Positions 44,354 to 52,199 of a stretch of 64,000 nt of DNA are shown here, in pieces. The position numbers and the translations under genes were made by a program. A model generated the notes under the pieces. That model saw only the letters and a program-made list of their open reading frames with translations. It was not told the origin of the DNA and did no database searches. Source of the stretch: Chryseobacterium sp. G0162 (GTDB lineage: Bacteria; Bacteroidota; Bacteroidia; Flavobacteriales; Weeksellaceae); assembly GCF_003815715.1 (NCBI RefSeq), contig NZ_CP033922.1:868001-932000 (forward strand), read 5' to 3'. The stretch's first letter is position 1. Each line of letters begins with the position of its first letter.

Positions 44354-45484
44354 TTATAAGTCTAAGTCATCATCGGAAACCGCGGTACCATCGGCCATCA
44401 GAAATGCTTTAAGGAAAGGAGTAAGGTTTCCATTCATTACAGCATCCACATCTGATGTTTCATGACCTGAGCGTACATCTTTTACCAGTTTGTAAGGATG
44501 CATGACGTAGTTTCTGATCTGACTTCCCCACTCGATTTTCATTTTGTTAGCTTCAATCTCATTTCTGGCCTTCATACGTTCTTCCAATTCCATTTCATAT
44601 AATCGGGAACGTAAGAGCTGCATCGCTTTTTCTTTATTCTGAAGCTGCGAACGGGATTCTGAGTTTTCAATGATAATTCCGGTTGGAGCGTGACGAAGAC
44701 GTACAGCTGTTTCTACCTTGTTTACGTTCTGACCTCCGGCTCCGGAAGACCTCATCGTTTCAAAGGATATATCAGCAGGATTGATATTAATTTCGATCGT
44801 ATCATCTACTAAAGGATAAACATATACAGAAACAAAGCTGGTATGACGTTTGGCATTTGAGTCAAAAGGTGAAATTCTTACCAATCTGTGTACTCCGTTT
44901 TCGCCTCTTAAATATCCAAAAGCAAACTCACCTTCAATTTCAAGGGTAACGGTTTTTACTCCGGCTACATCTCCTTCCTGGAAATTCAGTTCACGGATTT
45001 TATACCCTTGTTTTTCTGCCCACATGGTATACATTCTCATCAACATGGATGCCCAGTCACAACTTTCTGTTCCACCGGCACCAGCAGTGATCTGAAGAAC
45101 TGCAGATAGCTCATCTCCTTCATTGGAAAGCATATTCTTGAACTCCAGATCTTCGATTTTTTCTACCAATTGAGGGAATGTTTCATCCAGTTCCTTTTCA
45201 GAGTCAGGATCTTCTTTGGCAAAATCTACCAATACCTGCATATCTTCAAACTGTGAATGAATCTCATCATAGCTTTCTACCCATTTTTTCTTGGAACGAA
45301 GCTGTTTCAGGAAAGCCTCCGCCGTTTTAGGATTATCCCAAAACTCAGGTGCTGCAGTTTTTTCATCATCATTGGCAATTTCTATCTTCTTCTTTTCAAT
45401 CTGAAGGTATTTGTGTAATTCACCAATTCTGGATTGAACTTCTTTTATCTGGTCGTTGTTAATCACGATTTTTTCTTTTTGCAA
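44354..45484 (-). CDS. prfB: peptide chain release factor 2
   Basis: The 376-residue factor recognises UGA and UAA stop codons. SPF at residues 205-207 is the stop-codon-reading tripeptide specific to RF2, and GGQ at 250-252 ([11 protein letters not shown]) is the peptidyl-tRNA hydrolysis loop. The reading frame is continuous: at the place where many prfB genes have a programmed +1 frameshift with an internal UGA, this gene reads Leu-Gln (CTT CAG), so autoregulation by frameshifting is absent. The start is the ATG giving [21 protein letters not shown] pair of low-complexity tracts lies upstream. Confidence 0.96.
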   Translation of the reverse strand: MQKEKIVINNDQIKEVQSRIGELHKYLQIEKKKIEIANDDEKTAAPEFWDNPKTAEAFLKQLRSKKKWVESYDEIHSQFEDMQVLVDFAKEDPDSEKELDETFPQLVEKIEDLEFKNMLSNEGDELSAVLQITAGAGGTESCDWASMLMRMYTMWAEKQGYKIRELNFQEGDVAGVKTVTLEIEGEFAFGYLRGENGVHRLVRISPFDSNAKRHTSFVSVYVYPLVDDTIEININPADISFETMRSSGAGGQNVNKVETAVRLRHAPTGIIIENSESRSQLQNKEKAMQLLRSRLYEMELEERMKARNEIEANKMKIEWGSQIRNYVMHPYKLVKDVRSGHETSDVDAVMNGNLTPFLKAFLMADGTAVSDDDLDL

Positions 45485-45529
45485 AAATAAGGGTTTTCTT
45501 TCAGAGTGGAAAGCTAAGCATGCAATGTT

Positions 45530-45652
45530 CAGGGTTTAAAGTTTAAAGTTTGACGTTTAACGTTCAAGGGTTAGAGTTTAAGGGTATAAAGAGTATAAAA
45601 TTGTAGATCTTAGCCTTCTTTTCTCTATCTCTTATTTGTCGTCTTCTGTCTA
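45530..45652. repeat. GTTTAAAG tract plus pyrimidine-rich tract, copy 2
   Basis: GGGTTTAAAGTTTAAAGTTT begins near 45533, followed about 70 bases later by a pyrimidine-rich strand with TCTATTATCTCTC. It mirrors the arrangement at 37640-37800. The pyrimidine tract runs into the 3' end of the next minus-strand gene. Confidence 0.45.
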
Positions 45653-46768
45653 TTATCTCTCCCCTATCATTTCTCCCACAATCTCTCCAATCTTCGGGGC
45701 TAATGCTACTCCCATTCCGGAAAGTCGTACAGCACAAAACTGTCTGTCTGAAACTTGCTTTACGATAGAAGTTTTCTCATTCCCCATCGCCATAATTCCT
45801 GACCATCGAAGTGCAATTTTGAAATCCTGATTAGGCAAAATAACTTCCTGTAAGAAGTTTTCTAAATGACACTGCAGGAACTCTGTGGTTTCAAGTGTTG
45901 TAGTTTCTTCGGTTTTAAAATCCTGATTTCTTCCGCCGCCTAACAAAACTCTGTTTCCTACATTCCTGAAATAATAAAACCCTTCATCATAATGAAAAGT
46001 ACCTTTCAGCTTTAAGTTTTCTATAGGCTCAGTAAGTAAAATCTGTCCTCTGGCAGGAATTATATTCTCATTTTCCAAAAATGGTGAGCTGAATGCATTG
46101 GTACAGTGAATTAATTGATTAGCCTGAATGGAAAGTTCTTCCGAAAGACCAACATTCAATTGCTGGGATGTCTCATCAATATGTCTCACTTCAGTTCCAA
46201 ACAAAAACTCAATTTTCAATTCATGACATCTTTCTAAAAGTTTCTGTACTAGCTTTCCAGAATGCAGACTTCCCTCACAGGGATTCTCAATCAAAAATTG
46301 AGATTTATGCAGTCCAAATTCTTTTATTTTATGCTGTTGTAAGGAATAGGTTTCTTGAAGTCCGGTTATAGATTTAAGCTTTTGATTAACTTGCTTGATA
46401 TGCTGCAGGGATTCTTCATTATTCAAAATTTCATGTCCTCCATTCAACTCAAAATCTATTTCTTTATTTTTAAAATATCGTGTGATCTTCTGAAGTCCCT
46501 CAAACCGCATTTTAACGATATCTAATGTCTTGTCCCAACCCATTTTTTGGGAATCGGCAATAATTTCTGTCAGACTCCCAAAGCATGCAAAACCTGCATT
46601 CCGTGTTGAAGCACCTAATGGCACGGCATTTCTCTCAATAATCAATACAGATTTCTCAGGAGATTTCTCCTTAATGGAAATAGCCGTCCAAAGTCCGGAG
46701 AATCCTGCTCCAATAATGACAATATCTCTTTTACGATAAAAGGTTTCCTGTTCCCAAATGCTGATCAT
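45653..46768 (-). CDS. FAD-dependent oxidoreductase (DAO family)
   Basis: The 371-residue protein has an N-terminal FAD site DIVIIGAGFSGLWTAISIKE with the GxGxxG fold, followed by LIIERNAVPLGASTRNAGFA, typical of D-amino-acid-oxidase-like enzymes that oxidise amines or amino acids. The C-terminus has YFRNVGNRVLLGGGRNQDF and LSGMGVALAPKIGEIVGEMI, as in the DAO family. I start it at ATG 46768 (MISIWEQETF); the upstream ATG at 46834 would add 22 residues translated from an intergenic repeat. The C-terminal bases overlap a low-complexity tract but the frame is intact. The substrate is unknown. Confidence 0.85.
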   Translation of the reverse strand: MISIWEQETFYRKRDIVIIGAGFSGLWTAISIKEKSPEKSVLIIERNAVPLGASTRNAGFACFGSLTEIIADSQKMGWDKTLDIVKMRFEGLQKITRYFKNKEIDFELNGGHEILNNEESLQHIKQVNQKLKSITGLQETYSLQQHKIKEFGLHKSQFLIENPCEGSLHSGKLVQKLLERCHELKIEFLFGTEVRHIDETSQQLNVGLSEELSIQANQLIHCTNAFSSPFLENENIIPARGQILLTEPIENLKLKGTFHYDEGFYYFRNVGNRVLLGGGRNQDFKTEETTTLETTEFLQCHLENFLQEVILPNQDFKIALRWSGIMAMGNEKTSIVKQVSDRQFCAVRLSGMGVALAPKIGEIVGEMIGER

Positions 46769-46876
46769 GAGTGATGAGTAATTGATGTGTTTATAATGAG
46801 ACAAAAAAGATAATAGACAAAGAGATCCTAGCATCTTATAGCCTGTATCTTAGATCCCTGAACCCCAGAATCTCGC

Positions 46877-48226
46877 CTACTCTTCTTTCTCTCCGTTATG
46901 CTGAAACCCAATGGCACGTCTGGGTTCTTCAACCACTTTGTAAGTTTCTAATTCATTTTTCAGAGCTTGAATTCTAAACTGGAATTCGTCAAAGTTATTG
47001 ATGATAGCATCTGCCAAAAACCGAGCTACCTGATCCAGATATTCTTCTGTAAGTTTTGCTGCAGCATCCCGTAAAGCTCCATTAATAAGTTTCTGGTCAA
47101 TTTTTAGTTTTTCATTTCGGGTTCTTTGGTAAAGGTTTTTGATTCTTTTCTTTAAACTTTGGGTAAAATCAATAAGCATGGTATTACTAAAGGCTTTCAT
47201 TCTTGATGAAACTTCATGCCAGAAAGGAACCTTATCTGCTTTATTATTTTTTAGGATTTTATACAGTAGAGAGTCTTCTTCAAGCCCTCTGGTCATCGCA
47301 TATAAAATAATTTCTGAACGCTCGGAGGCATTAGGTGGAAATATTGGAATCATCACATCAAACCTTCCGGGTGCTAAAATTTCTTCATCAATTTCGGATA
47401 CAGAATTAGCAGAACCCACCATTAGTACGCCTTCTTTTTCAAATTTTCCGATATAATGAAGAATCAGTTCCTGAGCTTCCAGGTTACAGGACGCAATATC
47501 ATTATCTACCTTTCTTTCCATCATAATTTCATCAAAATCATCAAGGAAAAGCAGCATCTTATTTTCTTTCATCATGGTTAAAAGAAAATCACTAAAATTG
47601 ATATGGTTTCCGTCAATCAGTGAAGTCCCCAGATAATGCTTTTTCACTTCTTTAAACTGATAGCCTATGATTTCAGCAATTTTATTGGCCCAGAAAATCT
47701 TACCGCTTCCGGGAGGGCCATACAGAATAATTCCTGCCGGTTTATTGATGCCCCAATCTTTGATCTGCTGCGGATTTAAAAATGGTTCAAGAACCGCTGA
47801 TGTGTAGAAAAACAAATCTCTGTAGCCTATAAAATCTCTTTTCTGCAGACTGGTTTTGTGTCCGAAATAATCATACACAAACTGATAATTTCCACCCAGT
47901 TTATTATCGATGCCATAGCTTGAAATCGAAGATTTGAAAAAGCCATTGTCAAAAATATTAGGATTATTATCTTTTATCACTTTTTCAACTTTCTCCTTTG
48001 GTTGATTGATAACTTCAGCAATCTGTTCCAAGGTTTTATCTTTATCCAGGTCCTTTTCGTATAGCCTTAAAAAATCTACATTTTCACGGGCAAATTTCTC
48101 AAAATCTTCCTTAACTTCAAAGTTGGTACTGACGCAGTCTACTAATTCAAGATCAAAATCCTGTATAAACTGTTTTATCGCTTCTGCAGAGACATTGAGT
48201 TCTTCTGCGAGTTCAATTAACTTCAT
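46877..48226 (-). CDS. AAA-family ATPase with altered Walker motifs
   Basis: The 449-residue protein begins with an IF2-N-like helix-turn-helix (MKLIELAEELNVSAEAIKQF), then a charged helical stretch (about 50-110), and an AAA domain (about 125-330). The P-loop reads GPPGSGKI (Lys176, Ile177) where Ser or Thr is expected, and Walker B reads LLFLDDFDEI (Asp229, Asp230) where the second acidic residue is normally Glu. Sensor/SRH motifs are present (MVGSANS, ILAPGRFD). It may bind ATP with weak or no hydrolysis. The C-terminal helical region contains QKLINGALRDAAAKLTEEYL. The role is unknown; CDC48-type remodelling is a weak guess. Confidence 0.82.
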   Translation of the reverse strand: MKLIELAEELNVSAEAIKQFIQDFDLELVDCVSTNFEVKEDFEKFARENVDFLRLYEKDLDKDKTLEQIAEVINQPKEKVEKVIKDNNPNIFDNGFFKSSISSYGIDNKLGGNYQFVYDYFGHKTSLQKRDFIGYRDLFFYTSAVLEPFLNPQQIKDWGINKPAGIILYGPPGSGKIFWANKIAEIIGYQFKEVKKHYLGTSLIDGNHINFSDFLLTMMKENKMLLFLDDFDEIMMERKVDNDIASCNLEAQELILHYIGKFEKEGVLMVGSANSVSEIDEEILAPGRFDVMIPIFPPNASERSEIILYAMTRGLEEDSLLYKILKNNKADKVPFWHEVSSRMKAFSNTMLIDFTQSLKKRIKNLYQRTRNEKLKIDQKLINGALRDAAAKLTEEYLDQVARFLADAIINNFDEFQFRIQALKNELETYKVVEEPRRAIGFQHNGEKEE

Positions 48227-48421
48227 AATTCCCTATTAGTTCTATCAAATTTAATATTTTAATCTTGAAAGTCTATGAAAGTATCAGAATTTAATATCAT
48301 TTTAATTTGTTTTTTATCAAAACAACTCTATTTTGTATTCAATTCCATTAAATAGTAAAGTGATCTGGTAATTTACTTTTTCATTCGGACATTATTTTCT
48401 AATTTTATTAAAACGAAAGGA

Positions 48422-49084
48422 ATGAAAAAAACATATTACTTTCCGGGGCTTATCAGTGCTTTAGTTATTCCTATTTTGCTTTGGCATTTCGGAAACCGAA
48501 AAATTGAAGAAATAACTACTTCAGTGGTGGATATCAGCATTCCTCCTAAATTAGATAAAGACAAAAGCAACCCTAATGGTGGTCTTGAACCATTCAGAAG
48601 CTGGAATCTCAAAAAAATAGAGGTTCCGGCTGGTAAAGCAAAAGAAAACTCAGACTTATATGTTTCAGAAGTCAATGCCTTACAAAGAAAAAATGAGAAA
48701 TACACCGGCATAGAGTTTATTTTAGGGAATGAAAATACCTATGGAGATTTTGTTTCTCTGCTTAATGATATGCATATTTCTAAACATGAAGAATATGCGG
48801 TGGATCTGGAAAAAACAGGAAATTTACTTGTTCCTATTACTATTGCTTATCCAAATCTACCAACAGGACCTTGTGAACTTTGTGATGATGTTATTTACAG
48901 AATAGATGACGGTTCCATTGTCAGCGATATTCCAAAGCCTAATTTTTTTGAAAAAACACAGGCATTTTTCTCTCACCTGACCAAAGAAGCTTATTTTTTG
49001 ATAATGGGATTCCTTATCCTATCTTATCTTTCAATCTTAAGTTGTAAAGAAAGATATCAATCCTTTACATACCATTTAAAATAA
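48422..49084 (+). CDS. hypothetical protein with N- and C-terminal membrane helices
   Basis: The 220-residue protein has a hydrophobic N-terminal helix (YYFPGLISALVIPILLWHF, about 4-22), a 165-residue soluble domain and a second membrane helix (EAYFLIMGFLILSYLSILSC, about 190-209). I do not recognise the family. The soluble part has a Pro-containing beginning (VVDISIPPKLDKDKSN) and a YGDFVSLLNDMHIS helix that faintly recall ExbD/TolR periplasmic domains, but the C-terminal helix does not fit that fold. It also has two close Cys residues (CELCDD, about 152-157) that could bind a metal or form a disulfide. Single gene, followed by a bidirectional terminator. Confidence 0.65.
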   Translation: MKKTYYFPGLISALVIPILLWHFGNRKIEEITTSVVDISIPPKLDKDKSNPNGGLEPFRSWNLKKIEVPAGKAKENSDLYVSEVNALQRKNEKYTGIEFILGNENTYGDFVSLLNDMHISKHEEYAVDLEKTGNLLVPITIAYPNLPTGPCELCDDVIYRIDDGSIVSDIPKPNFFEKTQAFFSHLTKEAYFLIMGFLILSYLSILSCKERYQSFTYHLK

Positions 49085-49108
49085 AAGGCTGCCATGTGGC
49101 AGCCTCTT
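49084..49108. terminator. bidirectional terminator
   Basis: AAAGGCTGCC-ATGT-GGCAGCCTCTTT hairpin between convergent genes. Confidence 0.9.
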
Positions 49109-49117
49109 TCTTTCAAT

Positions 49118-50218
49118 TTACTTTTTATCTAACAACGGAAGATATTTTCCGTATCCTTTTGTTTCCATTTCAGCTTTGGGAATAAATTTCAGAGAAGCAC
49201 TGTTGATACAGTAACGAAGTCCTCCTTTATCCTCTGGCCCATCTGTAAAAAGATGTCCTAAGTGAGCGTCTCCGGTTTTACTTCTTACCTCTACCCTTGT
49301 CATTCCGTGAGTACGATCTAGCTTTTCATCAATCAGACCTTTGGTAATTGGTTTTGAGAAGCTTGGCCATCCGCAGCCTGATTCAAATTTATCGGTAGAA
49401 ACAAACAAAGGCTCTCCTGTAGTAATGTCTACATAAATTCCCTCACGGGTTTCGTTCCAATATTCATTTTGAAAAGCTCTTTCGGTACCATTTTCCTGCG
49501 TTACGTTATATTGTTCTGCTGTCAGTTTTTGCTTTAAAGCTTTTTTATCCTGCTTTTGATACGTTGTTGCTTTTGGAAGTGGGTTGGCTTTTTTCGCCAT
49601 TTCAAAAAGTCCCGGTTCAATATGGCAATATCCTCCAGGGTTTTTATCTAAATAATCCTGGTGATAGTCTTCCGCTTTATAGAAGTTTTTCAAAGCAATA
49701 GTTTCTACTACAACCGGTTTGCTATATCCCTTTGCCAATTTCTGAACTTCATTTTTTACAAGAGCCTCATCGGCTTTATCAGTATAATAAATTCCTGTTC
49801 TATATTGGTCTCCTCTATCATTTCCCTGCTGATTAAGGCTCGTAGGATCAATCGTTTTAAAATATAAATCAATTAACAGCTTCAAATCTACTTGCTCAGG
49901 ATCATATTTCACTTTCACTGTTTCTGCGAATCCTGTTGTGTGGCTCACCACTTCTTCATAGGTTGGATTCTGAGTTTTTCCGTTGGCATATCCTACTTCT
50001 GTTCCTACAACCCCACGAATCTGCTGAAAGAAATGCTCTGTTCCCCAAAAACATCCACCTGCAAAATAAATTTCCCTGACATTTTTATTATCCATAATTT
50101 CCTGTTTTTCTTTTTTTATGTCTGTTTCATTAGGCTTATTCTTTTTAAAAAGCCCGCTTCCGGCAGCAAAGACTGCAATACCCAGAACAATTCCGAGTAC
50201 AATTAATATATTTTTCAT
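49118..50218 (-). CDS. msrAB: bifunctional methionine sulfoxide reductase MsrA-MsrB, membrane-anchored
   Basis: The protein of about 366 residues joins MsrA (about 50-205; catalytic Cys in [13 protein letters not shown], then [14 protein letters not shown] and [16 protein letters not shown]) to MsrB (about 230-365; [25 protein letters not shown] and the catalytic RYCINSASL). Together they reduce both S and R epimers of methionine sulfoxide. No CxxC zinc pairs are visible in the MsrB part. The N-terminus is a membrane anchor ([20 protein letters not shown]), so repair occurs at the periplasmic side. The ATG at 50218 leaves a 10-base gap to the upstream gene; ATG 50236 would overlap it by 8 bases. 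It is the last gene of the sigma-factor cluster. Confidence 0.93.
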   Translation of the reverse strand: MKNILIVLGIVLGIAVFAAGSGLFKKNKPNETDIKKEKQEIMDNKNVREIYFAGGCFWGTEHFFQQIRGVVGTEVGYANGKTQNPTYEEVVSHTTGFAETVKVKYDPEQVDLKLLIDLYFKTIDPTSLNQQGNDRGDQYRTGIYYTDKADEALVKNEVQKLAKGYSKPVVVETIALKNFYKAEDYHQDYLDKNPGGYCHIEPGLFEMAKKANPLPKATTYQKQDKKALKQKLTAEQYNVTQENGTERAFQNEYWNETREGIYVDITTGEPLFVSTDKFESGCGWPSFSKPITKGLIDEKLDRTHGMTRVEVRSKTGDAHLGHLFTDGPEDKGGLRYCINSASLKFIPKAEMETKGYGKYLPLLDKK

Positions 50219-50228
50219 ATTTAGCTTT

Positions 50229-50687
50229 TTATTCATTATTTATTTTTTTTTCTAATATCATGAATCCAAATCCTAAAAGCATTAGATCTTTTAAAATAAA
50301 AAAGTCTGTAACAGGAACTCCATCTACTATTTTCCACATTCCCGGAGTCGTAAATAAATAACTTAATGTCACCAGAAAAGTAACCACCATTCCTATTCCT
50401 GCATATCTTTTTAGTACAGCAAATTTCGCACTAAATATCAGTAATAAAGCAATGATAATTTCTATCACTCCGATAAGATTTGATACAGTTTGGACGCTCA
50501 TTATCTTATATACGAAAAAGGTTAAGAAATGGTTTTCCACCAAAGGCTTTATAGCTGCTGCTTCAGTTGGAGTAAATTTGAAAACCCCGATCCAAAGCAA
50601 TATAAGCGCTGCTCCGAAAAGAGAAATATAATATCCCAGGGAATACCTTGATGAATGTTTATCCGATTGATTTACTGTTCCGATCAT
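50229..50687 (-). CDS. DUF417/RclC-like membrane protein
   Basis: The 152-residue protein has four membrane helices and the family start [20 protein letters not shown], followed by [17 protein letters not shown] (about 38-54). These are typical of DUF417, whose E. coli member RclC (YkgB) is induced by reactive chlorine species. The C-terminus has [20 protein letters not shown]. It is directly upstream of msrAB, so a role in tolerance to oxidants such as hypochlorous acid is plausible by context. A TGTCA-N17-CGACTA promoter-like element lies in the 80 bases in front of it. Confidence 0.88.
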   Translation of the reverse strand: MIGTVNQSDKHSSRYSLGYYISLFGAALILLWIGVFKFTPTEAAAIKPLVENHFLTFFVYKIMSVQTVSNLIGVIEIIIALLLIFSAKFAVLKRYAGIGMVVTFLVTLSYLFTTPGMWKIVDGVPVTDFFILKDLMLLGFGFMILEKKINNE

Positions 50688-50730
50688 TTTTTTAGATTTT
50701 GAATTAATACTTTTATTGTTTTCAAAAGTA

Positions 50731-50758
50731 TAGTCGGAACTATTTCAAAATCCTGACA
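50731..50758 (-). promoter_or_regulatory. ECF-type promoter of the DUF417-msrAB genes
   Basis: On the minus strand TGTCA (50758-50754), 17 bases, CGACTA (50736-50731). This follows the layout of many ECF promoters. A TGTCA also stands in front of the sigma gene at 51656-51652, with CGTTAA 22 bases later. The match to the sigma factor encoded next door is inference. Confidence 0.45.
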
Positions 50759-50767
50759 AAATTTTTC

Positions 50768-51037
50768 TTAGAAATCTAGTTTTTCAATCATTTTATTTTT
50801 AAAATCCTGAATTTCAGATTCATTAATTTCAGCATTTTTTTCTGTCAGTGTCTTTCTAAAAATCTTATCCAGTAACTTCAGCTTTTCATTATAGGCCTTA
50901 CACCATTTACAGACAGCAATATGAAGGCTCAATCTCCTGTTTTCTTTGGGAGAGATTGTTTGGGCATTACGCTTTTCCATCAGCAAAGTGGCTTCACTGC
51001 ATGGTAAAAATAATATATGTAGAATCTTTCTTATCAT
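50768..51037 (-). CDS. zf-HC2-type anti-sigma factor, short
   Basis: The 89-residue protein has the zinc-binding anti-sigma layout: Cys13 in LFLPCSEATLLMEKR, then His39, Cys43 and Cys46 in HIAVCKWCKAYN, followed by a helical tail (LKLLDKIFRKTL). The hydrophobic part at the start is not a clean membrane helix, so it may be soluble. Its gene starts two bases after the end of the ECF sigma gene, the classical sigma/anti-sigma pair. Zinc-thiolate anti-sigmas often sense oxidants through their cysteines, which suits the msrAB genes downstream. The tail is short for a transmembrane type. Confidence 0.82.
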   Translation of the reverse strand: MIRKILHILFLPCSEATLLMEKRNAQTISPKENRRLSLHIAVCKWCKAYNEKLKLLDKIFRKTLTEKNAEINESEIQDFKNKMIEKLDF

Positions 51038-51039
51038 CT

Positions 51040-51591
51040 CTATACTTTTGAAAACCAGTTAAACTCCAGACATTCTCTAAGCTGCATCCGGGTTCTTTGA
51101 AGGATCTTCCAAAGATTAGTCGTGGAAACATTCAATTCCTGACTCACATCGGGTGCTTTTTTTTCTTCGAGATAATACATTTTTAGTAAAATTTTCCATC
51201 TGGCAGGCAATTCCTCGATGCATTCTTCAAGGGTTTTATTAAATTCCTGATTGTCTAACAATTCAGATTCGGTAGAAACATTCCAGTCATTCAACACATC
51301 ATTATTTTTCCATGACCCTGACTCATCAAAAAAGTGATCCAGCCTTACATTAGGCTCAGATTTATATTTTTTCCGGTAAAAATCAGCAATTTTTCTCTGA
51401 AGAATAGCCATAAGCCAGGTGAGTGGCTGGCTCTTCCCTTCAAAAGAATCATAATTGGAAAAGGCAGCAATAAAAACATCCTGAACAACATCCTGAGCAT
51501 CTTCTTTATTGGAAAGCATATATAAAGCTTTCTTCAAAAGCGGTCCGGAATATTGATCTATCCAGCTTTTCAGAATTTCGTTTTTCATCAT
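51040..51591 (-). CDS. ECF-type RNA polymerase sigma factor
   Basis: The 183-residue protein has region 2 (about 10-85: LKKALYMLSNKEDAQDVVQD then FIAAFSNYDSFEGKSQPLTW and AILQRKIADFYRKKYK) and region 4 (about 115-175: LEECIEELPARWKILLKMYY and ELNVSTTNLWKILQRTRMQL). The linker between them is Asp/Ser-rich (FDESGSWKNNDVLNDWN). Such factors direct polymerase to promoters of stress or envelope genes and are held inactive by a partner, here the product of the next gene. The MMK start has two in-frame ATGs; I give the first. The cluster suggests it responds to oxidation and drives msrAB, which is inference. Confidence 0.9.
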   Translation of the reverse strand: MMKNEILKSWIDQYSGPLLKKALYMLSNKEDAQDVVQDVFIAAFSNYDSFEGKSQPLTWLMAILQRKIADFYRKKYKSEPNVRLDHFFDESGSWKNNDVLNDWNVSTESELLDNQEFNKTLEECIEELPARWKILLKMYYLEEKKAPDVSQELNVSTTNLWKILQRTRMQLRECLEFNWFSKV

Positions 51592-51915
51592 TATAATAGG
51601 TTGTTCTTATCTTATTTCAGATCTTAACGAAGGTAATAAGTTAAATGGAAATGACAAAAATTTTCTTGGAGTGAATGCTTGTTGTTGGAAAACGTAAAGA
51701 CGCAAGATTTCAGATCATGAGACTGTTTTTAAGGCACAAGGATTTTATCTCCGGTAAAATTATACACTGTTATATTGGCCACGAATGTACAAATAACCTT
51801 ATTCTATGGGTTTATGTAAAGAAGATAATTCGTGCATTTATGGCAAAAATTAATGCTGGTCTTTGCATGTATCCGTAAAATAAAAAATGATATTCAATAG
51901 GTAGTTTTTACCTAT

Positions 51916-51990
51916 TGTCATTTTGACGAAGGAAGAATCTCATTGATGAATTTAGATTCTTCGTTTCACTTCGTTACATTCGGAATGACA
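51916..51990. repeat. inverted-repeat element with TGTCATTTTGACGAAGGAAG arm
   Basis: Left arm 51916-51940 (TGTCATTTTGACGAAGGAAG then AATCT) and right arm 51954-51990 (AGATTCTTCGTTTCACTTCG then TTACATTCGGAATGACA). The right arm carries about a dozen extra bases. The arms would form a hairpin. The element recalls a repeat I believe to be common in Bacteroidota genomes. No transposase is present. Confidence 0.7.
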
Positions 51991-52122
51991 GAGCGAGATA
52001 ATAAATTAATATAAAATTAGAGTTACCATAAAAATTTAAGAGTCTAATAAGAGCATATATTCCTAACCATAAGTAAATATTATATCCGGCATTTGATAAA
52101 ACATCCTTGAAAATATCAAATA

Positions 52123-52156
52123 TTGGATATTAAATCACCTAAAAATCTTAAATTTG
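52123..52156 (+). promoter_or_regulatory. alaS promoter with TATCAAA palindromes
   Basis: TTG at 52123-52125, 23-base spacer, TAAATTTG at 52149-52156. Around it are palindromic words: AATATCAAATATTGGATATT at 52113-52132 and TTATCAAAATTTGATATTA at about 52161-52179, with TTTGATA also at 52092. These could be operators. Confidence 0.5.
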
Positions 52157-52199
52157 CATCTTATCAAAATTTGATATTAAAAAAAGCAAAAGCAATACT

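Larger units (their letters stand above)
51592..52199. other. 608-base gene-free region with stacked repeats
   Basis: Divergent gap between the sigma gene and alaS. It holds the sigma upstream region (51592-51660), a piece resembling the CGTAAAGACGCAAG family (about 51690-51750), a piece resembling GGCCACGAAT...ATTCGTGCATTTATGGC (about 51775-51850), an inverted repeat (51916-51990) and the alaS promoter region (52080-52199). An open frame at about 51675-51878 crosses these pieces and has no protein-like features. Confidence 0.65.

Noticed and set aside
44354..45484. Programmed frameshift in prfB
   Set aside because: The frame is continuous from ATG to stop and the usual UGA position is CAG.
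51675..51878. 67-residue plus-strand open frame in the repeat-rich gap
   Set aside because: It crosses at least two dispersed repeat pieces and shows no domain, signal or good start context.
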